Source: Larkinella insperata (lineage in GTDB: Bacteria; Bacteroidota; Bacteroidia; Cytophagales; Spirosomataceae). From it: DNA of 64,000 nucleotides. Below are positions 1 through 8,478 of the stretch, piece after piece. Location: contig NZ_CP110973.1 of NCBI RefSeq assembly GCF_026248825.1, forward strand, positions 4,981,501 through 5,045,500, in the 5' to 3' direction. The notes below the pieces were generated by a model, which searched no databases, had not been told where the DNA came from, and was given only the letters and a program-made list of their open reading frames with translations. Position 1 is the stretch's first letter; each line of letters begins with the position of its first letter. The translations under genes were made by a program, and so were the position numbers.

Positions 1-580
1 TTTAAATTTATTGTCTGTCATGGCTATCTCAATATCATTCAAATTTTATTTCGGCCATGTTGTAATCAATGGGCCTGTTTATTATCGGAGTTGGGGTATA
101 AAGCTGTTTAATAGAGTTGTGCAACAGAGAGACTATTATATGTTGAAATATAGCTGTTTTTTGTAGTTCAGTTACCTTACCCACCTAGTGCAAAGAAAGT
201 TACTCGAAACCAATTATTTCATCCCTGCGATCCTACTCGGAATCGATTATACTTTAAATTGAGTAGTTAATCATCACTGAAATGGAGTATTCCAGTTGAC
301 GATTTGTGATAGGTATGCCCAATGGATGAGCCCATCATTTTATAAGCCCACCAATTGATTCAATGTTGCTGTACCCCCTATATATGGAAAAACGCAATTG
401 CTTTCCAAGGGTAGGTTGGGTAAGTGAAAATTGAAGGACTTTTAATTTCTGTTACTCGTACTTGCTCCTACCAATCGTACCAGTACGAAGAGTGCGAAAG
501 GTACGAGAAGAAAGAGGTTAATACAGAGTTACTTCAAAATGAAGTGCCGTCGGGTGCTTTTCACACCTCTACAAGTAAAG
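1..580. other. AT-rich intergenic region, no gene recognised
   Basis: No convincing coding frame is visible. The only short open frame, from about 424, runs into the 3' end of the hydrolase gene on the other strand and has no family features. Its sequence contains short iterations of a gtac-like element (around 455-505), which may be chance. The window edge truncates whatever lies to the left. Confidence 0.5.
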
Positions 581-1453
581 CTAGGCTGATTGAATGGCTT
601 TGTAAATCGTCAGTGCGACATCAGGATCGTCCAAATAACCTGCAATCCCATGTCGATTATCGGTGTGGTTATTCACCCTTGTATTATTTATAATCGTTGG
701 CGTAACTGGAAAGTTAGACTCATCGAGTGGGTAAAGGGCAACGACATCTCGATCGTCCAATGCGTTGTACCAGCTTTTGACACTAAGAGGAGTAGCTAAA
801 GGACTGTCCAGCTGTCTTTTAATGGCTTTTATCGCTAATGGGGATCCAACAGTCAGGTATAAAAGTATTTTTCTAGTAGAGCTAAGGCTACTTAACACAT
901 TATAGCCAACAATTGAACCCAATGAATGCCCAATAACCACATAGGGTTCATCTGCAACAAACGCTTTTGCTACAATCGCATCGATAGCTCGTCGTACTGC
1001 TTTGTTAGTCAAGTACACGTATACATCACGGGTAAACCGATCGATAGTACGATCTCCCAAAGGGGTTCTGTCTAAAGCTCGTAGAATTGCTTGTACCCAT
1101 TCCCAGTTAAGAGGTCCCTTTTCTTGGGGAAGACCAGCATAATGAGTCTGGATTTCGGCATCAGATATTCCCTGGTTGACCGCCATCTCGTACAGAATTT
1201 TACCTCGAAATTCAGCCTCGCTGGAATCTGAAGTGTCACCTTTCGTCAAAACGTCCGCTACTAAGGGAGTATCAAATTGATTGATTAGATCAGCCAGCTT
1301 ATCCCCATAAAAGGGGAAAATAATATCTATGTCTTCAGGCAGCGACAATCCCGCTTTGTTTAATCCTCGTAGCAAAGATGCTTTCCATTGGGACTGTAAT
1401 TCGACCCGATCCTTCCCCTGCTGATCCCGGCCATGAATAAAAACTAGCTTCAT
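581..1453 (-). CDS. alpha/beta hydrolase (lipase/esterase-like)
   Basis: A 290-residue predicted cytoplasmic serine hydrolase. The N-terminus gives a beta strand then HGRD (residues 7-10), like the oxyanion-side loop of alpha/beta hydrolases. The nucleophile elbow GHSLGS lies at 175-180, with Ser177 as the likely nucleophile. Asp234/Asp236 and His268 are plausible remaining triad members. No signal peptide is seen. The ATG overlaps the stop of the upstream caspase-like gene in an ATGA arrangement, so the two are almost certainly translationally coupled. In such a pair the hydrolase could be an effector (lipid or ester cleavage) controlled by the protease; that is inference. The substrate cannot be told from sequence. 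Confidence 0.75.
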   Translation of the reverse strand: MKLVFIHGRDQQGKDRVELQSQWKASLLRGLNKAGLSLPEDIDIIFPFYGDKLADLINQFDTPLVADVLTKGDTSDSSEAEFRGKILYEMAVNQGISDAEIQTHYAGLPQEKGPLNWEWVQAILRALDRTPLGDRTIDRFTRDVYVYLTNKAVRRAIDAIVAKAFVADEPYVVIGHSLGSIVGYNVLSSLSSTRKILLYLTVGSPLAIKAIKRQLDSPLATPLSVKSWYNALDDRDVVALYPLDESNFPVTPTIINNTRVNNHTDNRHGIAGYLDDPDVALTIYKAIQSA

Positions 1454-3228
1454 ATAAGTGCTTTAGTATTCATTGCTTTTTGTAATATTGATAGGCCTTC
1501 TTCTGAGAAAGTCGTCCACAAGCCTGGTAGTAGATGACGGCTTGCGGCCAAAATCGCTGGGTTAAGCAAATTCTTATAGGGGTCCATATAAGCCCATCCC
1601 TGCATAAGCATAGGACAGGCAGGAGCAATTGGAGGAAACGTAGACTCTGAGAATGCACCAGCTAAAAGAGCTACATCGAACAGAACCGGTATATTTATAT
1701 TATATTCATCTACGTGAATTTTATCACGCACCATATATTCAAAGACAGAGCGGACTTCCTGCATGAGACCCGACTGGGTGTACGCGTAGGCGGCATAAAG
1801 ACCCAGTGTGGGGTCAATGCTTTTTAATGATCGTAAATACTGAGCCCCTTGGACAGTCATATCATCGGTTAAACGGAAGGAGCCATTGCGAGCTGCTACT
1901 GCTACAAAAGCGCGACGTTTATCCAGATTTCCTTTTACCTCCTGGTATTCATCATACTTGTCGCTGCTTCGGCAGGGTGTGTAGTTTACCGTTACAACAC
2001 GCTTGTCTTCTAAAACTACCGTTCCAATAAAACCTGGAAGAACAGCCAGCAATATTGCTTTATCCTCAAATTGTATTAAGATAGACTGGTTGGGCTGCCC
2101 ATTCTCAAAATTGAAAGGCACACGGATGTGGTCATTGCCATTCTCTTCAAACACATCAACCTCTGTTTCCGCCATGGTTGCTTTCACTTTAGCTCCAACC
2201 ACGGTAAAGCCAGTACGTGTTTCAAAGTTGGGTCGTCCCTCTGCTGACACAATGCGATTAACGGACTTGGTGAGAATAGAGTGTTCCGGGCGAGACAATA
2301 CGGCTTCTACTGTCGGCATAGCCTGCTCACTACTCATCGAAAAAGCACTGGCCTGGAGGCTTTCAATGATCTGCCCATACGCTGCTCCTCTCAACTTAAT
2401 TTCCTTATCTGGGGAAATTGGTAAAACTGGCGTATGCTCTTGAGGATTCGTCGATAAAAGTGATAAGAAACTGGGAGGATGGTGGGATTCAACCCGAATG
2501 TCGGGCTCCTGTTTCAACTTAATATGCACGGCTGAAGCGGCCAGAGGTACTTCGCTTTCTAAGTAGTTTTTTAATTGCCAGGATGGAACTACCTGTTGTA
2601 GTTGCGGAGGTTGACCTGCTTCGATAATCACCTGCGAGACTAGCCCATTCAGTCCCTTCAACATACATTCAGTGAAAATACCCCGGTAGTTAACCACAGC
2701 TTCATCCGGTGGAACTTCCAAAGCTGGATCGCCTGGTAATGTAGCATAAAATACATCCACTGTCGGACGGGGAACGTGCGGGCTTCGGTTTGGAAATATA
2801 GTACTACCCGTAACCTGACTTAACTCTGTGGTAGTAGGTCTGGATCGACACGCATCCGAAATAAACACGACATGTTTGATGCGGGCGTTACGTGCTAATA
2901 GGATTGAACTGGTTAGATTAACGGCCTCATTAGGGTCATCAGGCGATCCCGTCAATAGCCACAATTCATATTCCGGTGCACGCAGAATGCCATGCCCAGA
3001 AAAATAGATTATCAATTGCTCGTAGGTTTGTGATTCTACATACCCTTTAACAGCCTTTTTAATATCGGATATGCTAACAGGCCGGTCATTTGCATCAGTT
3101 AGCAGAGTAACCTCAAAGCCCTGTTTATTGGCCCAGTTTGCAAAGTCGATTGCTCCTGAGCCAGCCGCATTTAGTTTGGGCAAGCCTCCGGTTTTATCTA
3201 CGCCGATTATTACTGCACATTTCTTCAT
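1450..3228 (-). CDS. caspase-family (peptidase C14) protein
   Basis: A 592-residue protein whose first 200 residues form a caspase-like domain. The start (KKCAVIIGVD) matches the first strand of the fold. The catalytic His lies in FSGHG (His79) and the Cys in SDACRS (Cys127), the usual His/Cys dyad. The ATG at 3228 is preferred over an in-frame TTG two codons upstream. The remaining 390 residues are an unrecognised C-terminal region, perhaps for sensing or partner binding. No signal peptide or membrane span is obvious. Bacterial caspase homologues often occur in conflict or regulated cell-death loci where they cleave partner proteins. The overlapping hydrolase gene is the natural candidate partner or target here, but this is inference. 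Confidence 0.8.
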   Translation of the reverse strand: MKKCAVIIGVDKTGGLPKLNAAGSGAIDFANWANKQGFEVTLLTDANDRPVSISDIKKAVKGYVESQTYEQLIIYFSGHGILRAPEYELWLLTGSPDDPNEAVNLTSSILLARNARIKHVVFISDACRSRPTTTELSQVTGSTIFPNRSPHVPRPTVDVFYATLPGDPALEVPPDEAVVNYRGIFTECMLKGLNGLVSQVIIEAGQPPQLQQVVPSWQLKNYLESEVPLAASAVHIKLKQEPDIRVESHHPPSFLSLLSTNPQEHTPVLPISPDKEIKLRGAAYGQIIESLQASAFSMSSEQAMPTVEAVLSRPEHSILTKSVNRIVSAEGRPNFETRTGFTVVGAKVKATMAETEVDVFEENGNDHIRVPFNFENGQPNQSILIQFEDKAILLAVLPGFIGTVVLEDKRVVTVNYTPCRSSDKYDEYQEVKGNLDKRRAFVAVAARNGSFRLTDDMTVQGAQYLRSLKSIDPTLGLYAAYAYTQSGLMQEVRSVFEYMVRDKIHVDEYNINIPVLFDVALLAGAFSESTFPPIAPACPMLMQGWAYMDPYKNLLNPAILAASRHLLPGLWTTFSEEGLSILQKAMNTKALI

Positions 3229-3624
3229 ACTCAAAGACTAAGTTGTACCACTGCCCTCTCACTCACTGGGTTTGAAGTCAAATTAAAAGGATACCCAATC
3301 AATTTGATAATGGGGTATTTCCCGTATTTAGTAATAGGATCAACTTATGGGGGGCAATTATCACTTTGGCTAAAACTTCAGGTTTGTTGATATGCTTTCA
3401 AAATCAACAAGACTTTAAGCAAATTAGCTACCCATCTTACCCTTGCTAATCTGTTATTACTGGAGGCACATAAGTAGTGATTTCAGACTTTGACATAGGT
3501 GTAAAAGAGACAAGGCAGTCGTGACTTCTCCCCGTCACTCGATTGTGTCGTCGGGTACCCCGGTGGGTCCGTCCGACACGAATTTGATCCGGTCATCTTT
3601 TTCACCTTTAAACATTTTAGAAAA
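3229..3624. other. divergent intergenic region with structured GC-rich patch
   Basis: This region separates the leftward caspase gene from the rightward operon starting at 3625. Most of it is AT-rich, but 3516-3580 is markedly GC-rich. It contains a 5-bp stem (gtgac 3521-3525 with gtcac 3534-3538) and a 6-bp stem (gtgtcg 3545-3550 with cgacac 3574-3579) enclosing further self-complementary bases. Lying 45 bases before the start codon, it could be a structured 5' leader or an operator. No known riboswitch class was recognised. Confidence 0.4.
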
Positions 3625-4221
3625 ATGGGTACTTTTTTCACAGTACTGGGCATTGCCTTTGCCCTGTTTATTCTCAAGTTCATCTACGACAACTTTCTAA
3701 CCGACAAGGCCGACAAGGCTTGGCAGAAGCTCAAAGAGCAAGATCCTCAGGCGGCTCGAATGATTGAGCAGAATCAGGGGTTGAACCTGAAGACCAACTA
3801 CCGCATCCGGGAAGATGGTCTGTATCTGTGGACCTTTCAGGGGAATGGCCTCAATGGCTACATCGCGGGCATCTCGATAGGATTGGTTTTCCAGAAGGGT
3901 AGAGTTGGCAAATTTGAAGCTGAGTTTGTGGTAGCCTTATCGAAAGAAGAAGTCCAGCAAGCTCTGCAAAGTACAGCTACCGGCTACCTTCAGGAGGTTT
4001 CACCCGATACGGCTGATTATGAGGTGGATGGCAAGCAGCTCTTTATCCGGTTTTACCCTGACTCCCAGAAGCCAAACACGTATCTGGAGCTCATTGGTGA
4101 GATCACCGCCAAAGGGCTACGACTGGATCTAACCCAGCATTTCATCAATTACGTGAAGGCAGATCTGGATAGCCAGGTTCTTTTCAAAGGCGCTGAGTTT
4201 ATCTTCTTACCGGCTTATTAA
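3625..4221 (+). CDS. hypothetical membrane-anchored protein
   Basis: A 198-residue protein of no family I recognise. Residues 3-22 (FFTVLGIAFALFILKFIY) form one hydrophobic segment that could anchor it to the inner membrane. The rest looks like a soluble alpha/beta domain with many short beta strands and no catalytic motif. It is the first gene of a three-gene cluster, ending 5 bases before the ATPase gene, so cotranscription is likely. The partner genes suggest a mobile-element or DNA-transaction context, but nothing in this protein itself shows a function. Confidence 0.6.
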   Translation: MGTFFTVLGIAFALFILKFIYDNFLTDKADKAWQKLKEQDPQAARMIEQNQGLNLKTNYRIREDGLYLWTFQGNGLNGYIAGISIGLVFQKGRVGKFEAEFVVALSKEEVQQALQSTATGYLQEVSPDTADYEVDGKQLFIRFYPDSQKPNTYLELIGEITAKGLRLDLTQHFINYVKADLDSQVLFKGAEFIFLPAY

Positions 4222-4226
4222 CTCTT

Positions 4227-5090
4227 ATGGCTATGCATTTACGGTATGCTGAACGCAGACAAGCTCGCATTCGGGTATTGCTGCAAGGGCCCTCTGGTTC
4301 GGGTAAAACGTATTCCTCCCTACTGCTGGCATATGGACTCACAGGTAACTGGTCATCAATTGCTATTATTGACACCGAGAATAAGTCCGCTGATTTGTTT
4401 GAGCACTTAGGCAAGTATCGGGTTCTAGTTTTAGATCCACCTTATACACCCGAACGTTACGTTGAAGCCCTGAAGATATGTGAAGCAGCAGGAGTACAAG
4501 TAGTTATCCTCGATTCATTGTCTCATGAGTGGCAGTATATTTTGGATGAACATTCGGCCATGACGGGCAACTCCTACACAAACTGGAGCAAGCTAACTCC
4601 TCGTCATGATAGCTTGGTGAATGCTCTGTTGCAAAGTAACTGTCACTTGATTGCGACGGTTAGAGCCAAACAAGATTATGTGTTGGTGGAGAAAAACAAT
4701 CGACAGATACCCGAAAAGGTCGGCATGAAGGGAATCACTCGGGAGGGAATGGATTACGAATTTACACTGGTCTTTGAGTTGGATAATCGCCATTATGCTA
4801 GGGCTACGAAGGACCGAACAGTATTATTTACAGATAGACCCGACTTCTCTATCTCACCCAAGACAGGTCAGCAGATTTTGCGCTGGTGTCAGGAAGGTAC
4901 CAGTCAACAGCAGGTGGAAGATATGATCAAAGCCGCCAAGGATACCACGCGGCTCAAGTATCTATACGACTTATATCCGGAATTCCGGGAGGCTCTGACG
5001 CCTTTGTTTACTGAACGAAAAAACGAACTACAACTCATCTCATTACCCAAACATCCCAAATCATATGGAAACGCAAATCATGCCGCTTGA
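4227..5090 (+). CDS. RecA-like AAA ATPase (Sak4/phage nucleotide-binding type)
   Basis: A 287-residue P-loop ATPase. Walker A is GPSGSGKT at 21-28, a second conserved strand IAIIDTEN lies at 45-52, and Walker B VVILD at 92-96 is followed by SLSHEW. This order, with a 'GPSGSGKT...DSLSHEW' layout, resembles phage-type AAA proteins of the Sak4/AAA_24 group that act with single-strand-binding or recombination proteins. The C-terminal 70 residues are helical, possibly for partner contact. The 3' end overlaps the DUF3871 gene by 26 bases. Such ATPase-DUF3871 neighbours are typical of integrated Bacteroidota mobile elements, so this gene is a marker of acquired DNA. Substrate and partner remain unproven. 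Confidence 0.75.
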   Translation: MAMHLRYAERRQARIRVLLQGPSGSGKTYSSLLLAYGLTGNWSSIAIIDTENKSADLFEHLGKYRVLVLDPPYTPERYVEALKICEAAGVQVVILDSLSHEWQYILDEHSAMTGNSYTNWSKLTPRHDSLVNALLQSNCHLIATVRAKQDYVLVEKNNRQIPEKVGMKGITREGMDYEFTLVFELDNRHYARATKDRTVLFTDRPDFSISPKTGQQILRWCQEGTSQQQVEDMIKAAKDTTRLKYLYDLYPEFREALTPLFTERKNELQLISLPKHPKSYGNANHAA

Positions 5091-6054
5091 AGAAAGCTAC
5101 CAAGCCGTTGTTGTCGATCAAGCCCCTTCCTCGGATCGGGCTTTTTTGTTGGCGAATACCTTACCGACCAGCTTACGGGAAATCCAACAGCAACACATTA
5201 TTCCTGTGTACAGCAAAGACAATGAACCGCTCATCTCTCACGGGGACTTCATCGAATCCACGATGGAAACGGTTCTGCGGTTGTTTCCTAGTGAAAGCGT
5301 ACTGGAACCATCCATTCGGGTATCGCATCCGATTAAAGGCCGTATTCCATCAGCTCGTAACAAACCCGCTAAAGATTTAGAGGAGTGGGAGCGGACGCTG
5401 TATTACGAGCGAGCTGCCTTTGTCATCGAGGTTCCGACGATCCAGGATACAGTAGGAGGGAACCAACTATCCCTAACCATTGGCGGGGTGAAAGCCTACA
5501 ACCTCGACAGTCTGCATCAGAAGAAAGGAGTCGATGAGCATTTTAAGATCTTCATAGGCTTTCAAAACCAGGTGTGTACGAACCTGTGTGTCTGCTCCGA
5601 TGGCTATGTAGCGGATCTACGAGTTAAGTCCCTGGCTCAACTAATCACCGAGATTGAAGGAATGATCCGGCGGTATCAGATTAATCAACATCTGTCACTG
5701 ATGAAGCAGCTTACGGATTACTACCTAACTGAACAGCAGTTTGCCCAGTTGATCGGTCGGTGCCGGTTGTATCAATACCTACCTCAAGTCCAGAAGAAGG
5801 ACATTGCTCCCATGCTATTGGGGGATCAGCAGGTGTGTATGATTGCCAAGGACTATTACCGGGATCAATCCTTCTGTCGGGAGGCTGATGGTAGTATCAG
5901 CTTGTGGAAGGTCTACAACTTGTTCACAGGAGCTGTCAAGAGCAGTTACATTGACACATTTCTAGACCGGAATGTGAATTCACTGGACTTGACGAGTGGC
6001 ATTTTGCAGACTTTGCAGGGTTTGCAAACTTCGCAAGGTTGGTTTGTGCAGTAG
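5065..6054 (+). CDS. DUF3871 family protein
   Basis: A 329-residue protein matching my recollection of the DUF3871 family of Bacteroidota. Hallmarks are SHPIKGRIPSAR near residues 94-105, ERTLYYERAAFVIEVP around 109-125, and a central LTIGGVKAYNLDSL block. These proteins are usually encoded on conjugative or integrative elements and lack an established function. Two starts are possible, the ATG at 5065 used here or an ATG at 5080. Both overlap the upstream ATPase gene, so translation is probably coupled. The C-terminus has a short glutamine-rich iteration (LQTLQGLQTSQ), mirrored at DNA level by repeated ttgca units at 6003-6035. Confidence 0.75.
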   Translation: METQIMPLEESYQAVVVDQAPSSDRAFLLANTLPTSLREIQQQHIIPVYSKDNEPLISHGDFIESTMETVLRLFPSESVLEPSIRVSHPIKGRIPSARNKPAKDLEEWERTLYYERAAFVIEVPTIQDTVGGNQLSLTIGGVKAYNLDSLHQKKGVDEHFKIFIGFQNQVCTNLCVCSDGYVADLRVKSLAQLITEIEGMIRRYQINQHLSLMKQLTDYYLTEQQFAQLIGRCRLYQYLPQVQKKDIAPMLLGDQQVCMIAKDYYRDQSFCREADGSISLWKVYNLFTGAVKSSYIDTFLDRNVNSLDLTSGILQTLQGLQTSQGWFVQ

Positions 6055-6056
6055 CT

Positions 6057-6088
6057 GAAGGGCAGGAGTCAGTTGGCTTCTGCCCTTC
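6057..6088 (+). terminator. possible hairpin terminator after DUF3871 gene
   Basis: Nine-base arms gaagggcag (6057-6065) and ctgcccttc (6080-6088) flank a 14-base loop, starting 2 bases after the DUF3871 stop. The following bases are only moderately T-rich, so intrinsic termination is plausible but not strong. Confidence 0.4.
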
Positions 6089-6449
6089 CTTATACTATAA
6101 TGATGAATTTTACTTAATATTCTCGGATGGAAAATATTTATGGTGTAGTTTTATATTTTAAACTAATTGACTATCAGTGTGTTACTGGGGGATTGGTTTC
6201 GGATAATGATAATCTTTGCCGCAAAATAAGTCAGTGTTCAAGTAAATGGCTATTCCTGAAAATCTTATATGACAAATTATTTACTTTGTAAGGATAATAT
6301 ACTTACTTAGGAAGTTTGTATAACTGAAAAGGTAGTAAAGACTTATTTCTAATAAATTTAAGTAAATAGGAGCTATTTAAGACGGATTATCTTGTTGGTA
6401 GATAGGGTATTACTATTAAAAGTATTGGTTGATAAAAAAGTCATTATTT
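6089..6449. other. AT-rich intergenic region, likely promoter region of the ten-gene operon
   Basis: No coding frame is visible. The stretch is very AT-rich and must hold the promoter of the operon beginning at 6450. A ttactttg sequence (about 6280-6287) matches seven of eight positions of the Bacteroidota TAnnTTTG -7 box, but no well-spaced -33 TTTG is evident, so I do not call a promoter. Confidence 0.4.
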
Positions 6450-7274
6450 ATGAGGAATAATTTCGGGCTGTTTATTTTATTTATTTTTATTCTGGTGGGA
6501 TGTAGTAAAAAGGCTGTAGTGCGTTTTACTCAAAAAAAACCTGAACTTACCTCGGCTGATGTGTTGACAGAAATTATGCTTGTCACTAAATCACCCCGAA
6601 TTGTACTGCGAGTTCCCAATACCCGCAAAGGGGTGACCAATACACAAGGTACAGGCATATACCTTTCACAGAATACACGATCAAAAAACAAATGGGATCG
6701 GACAGGGAAAGCCTTCCATGAAGCTGGCGCTGATGAATTGCAATACGATGAGACAGCCTTATATAACACGATTGAAAAGCAGCTTTTTAAAGAAGGATTT
6801 AGTGTACGAGATCGTGGACTATTTAATCAGGTTCTGGATGATAACACAAACGTTGACTATTCCAAAATCAATGCACTGACGAATACCGATTTAATTCTAG
6901 AGTTAGTCAAAATTGATAGTCAAATTGGTTACACAACCAACGTCTGTTATCTCGATGTGAGCGATGAGCAAAAATTAATTAATGATTACCGTGATATGCG
7001 GGGAGCAGCTGTGGAATTTAAACTGGTCTACGTTAAAACCAATGAAATTGTGGGTACTTATAAAATTCATTATACGCCCTGTACTGAAGGCTGCCGCGGA
7101 ATATACAAGAAAGGAGGTTCACGAGGGGCTTTCACGAATTTCCTCTGGACTAAACCCGGTGAAAAGGAAGCTCTGCGTAAACTGAATAGTAAAGCTTTTC
7201 AATACCTCGATCAGGATGCATTGGAATTATTTATAGCGGATGCGACTCACCAACTGGTGCAAACAATGCGCTAA
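6450..7274 (+). CDS. predicted outer-membrane lipoprotein, operon gene 1
   Basis: A 274-residue exported protein. The ATG at 6450 is chosen over an upstream in-frame TTG because it gives a compact signal (MRNNF, then a hydrophobic run) ending in the lipobox LVGC at residues 15-18, with Cys18 as the lipidation site. The mature part has no recognised family and looks mixed alpha/beta. A Cys pair near 'CTEGC' could form a disulfide. The next gene starts only 16 bases downstream, making this the likely first gene of the operon with the tubulin-like GTPase. A role as a periplasm-facing outer-membrane component is inferred from the lipobox and context. Confidence 0.65.
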   Translation: MRNNFGLFILFIFILVGCSKKAVVRFTQKKPELTSADVLTEIMLVTKSPRIVLRVPNTRKGVTNTQGTGIYLSQNTRSKNKWDRTGKAFHEAGADELQYDETALYNTIEKQLFKEGFSVRDRGLFNQVLDDNTNVDYSKINALTNTDLILELVKIDSQIGYTTNVCYLDVSDEQKLINDYRDMRGAAVEFKLVYVKTNEIVGTYKIHYTPCTEGCRGIYKKGGSRGAFTNFLWTKPGEKEALRKLNSKAFQYLDQDALELFIADATHQLVQTMR

Positions 7275-7290
7275 TTTTTTAACCAAATGT

Positions 7291-8466
7291 ATGAAGAAAC
7301 TTTTACTTTCAATCCTAATATGTACTGGAATAACGTCGGGGCTGGTTGCTCAAAATGTTATTTACACGGCAAACGGAAACAAATTAGACAACGCTCAACT
7401 TACGGGCGTAACGGAGGACAAAATATCATTTACCGTACAACGGGCTGAAAAGCCGGGCTTGTTCAGTTTTCAGCGGCAGAATGTTCTGATTGCCTTCAGT
7501 CAGACAGGTAATTTTTTAATTATAAAGGATCTTAGCGCCGATCTTTCTCAGGCTCAACAACAGTTACAGGCATTTCTGTCGGCACCAGCCCGTTCAAAAG
7601 AAAAAGATCTCTTGATAAAAGCAGTGCCCTTAACAGTTATCCCGGCTTCTATTTCCTATGAAAGTGAGTCTGTTGTTAACTATCAGAATAGCGATGGCAA
7701 ATCAGCATCTATTTCAAAAGGTGAACTGGTCGCCATTTTGTATAGGGATGGTCGACACAAACTGATCCATGACCCTACCGAAGCTGCTCCTTTATTAAGT
7801 AGTGTTAAAAAGCAAATTGAATCAGGAAGCACCACTGCCAAGCCTCAGCCAGTGGCGACAGCGCCTGCCCAAACACCAAGTCAGCAACCAGCGAATGAAT
7901 TGAAGCCGGAGCCTGCTCAACAAGAACATTCATCCAAGCCTATGGTAACAGGGAATAAGCCCGCCCTTAACGAAGCGGAATACCAAATTTACCGTAAAAA
8001 AGCACTACAAAAAGTTGACGAATTTGTATCGTATTTAAATGTAATCACCGATAAAAAACTATCGCTTTACGAAAAAGACAAAGCAATCGCGGAAGCTGCA
8101 AAGCTTTTTATGCCGGCAGCTACTATCGAAGTTACCTCAAATAACCGAACCGGATCCCGGCGTTATCCCATTCGCGACTATCTTACCCGGCTAAAACTAT
8201 TACCGTATTCCTCCGCCAAGATTGAATGGTCAGAAGTTCAATATATTAAAGAACTATCACAGGCCGCCGACGGAAATTATTATGGAATCATAACCGGACA
8301 GCAAACTTTTATTGGATATGGCAGCCAAGGAGATAATCCAATCTATAGCGACGTAACACAAAAGAATGTTCGTGTCAAGCTGCAGTCGTATGAAAAGACG
8401 GTTAACGGAAATACCAGTGTAAATTGGGATGTATTGTTAGGGAGTATTGGAGTAGCAACTAAGTAA
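7291..8466 (+). CDS. exported protein of unknown function, operon gene 2
   Basis: A 391-residue protein. The start at 7291 gives a clean signal peptide (MKKLLLSILICTGITSGLVAQ); the frame extends 17 codons upstream but would overlap the previous gene and bury the signal. The N-terminal half is beta-rich with a theme of opposed short strands. A Pro/Gln/Ala-rich linker spans about 180-220. The C-terminal 170 residues form a second domain with 'DGNYYGIITGQQTF' and 'VNWDVLLGSIGV'. Its layout loosely resembles NTF2-like folds, but I cannot assign it. It lies 12 bases before the OmpA-like gene and is probably periplasmic. Confidence 0.65.
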   Translation: MKKLLLSILICTGITSGLVAQNVIYTANGNKLDNAQLTGVTEDKISFTVQRAEKPGLFSFQRQNVLIAFSQTGNFLIIKDLSADLSQAQQQLQAFLSAPARSKEKDLLIKAVPLTVIPASISYESESVVNYQNSDGKSASISKGELVAILYRDGRHKLIHDPTEAAPLLSSVKKQIESGSTTAKPQPVATAPAQTPSQQPANELKPEPAQQEHSSKPMVTGNKPALNEAEYQIYRKKALQKVDEFVSYLNVITDKKLSLYEKDKAIAEAAKLFMPAATIEVTSNNRTGSRRYPIRDYLTRLKLLPYSSAKIEWSEVQYIKELSQAADGNYYGIITGQQTFIGYGSQGDNPIYSDVTQKNVRVKLQSYEKTVNGNTSVNWDVLLGSIGVATK

Positions 8467-8478
8467 TACATCATTATT

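Noticed and set aside
424..693. 89-codon plus-strand frame
   Set aside because: No family features; it overlaps the end of a well-supported minus-strand gene.
2003..2443. 146-codon frame inside the caspase gene
   Set aside because: It lies opposite the caspase-like coding sequence with no recognisable domain.
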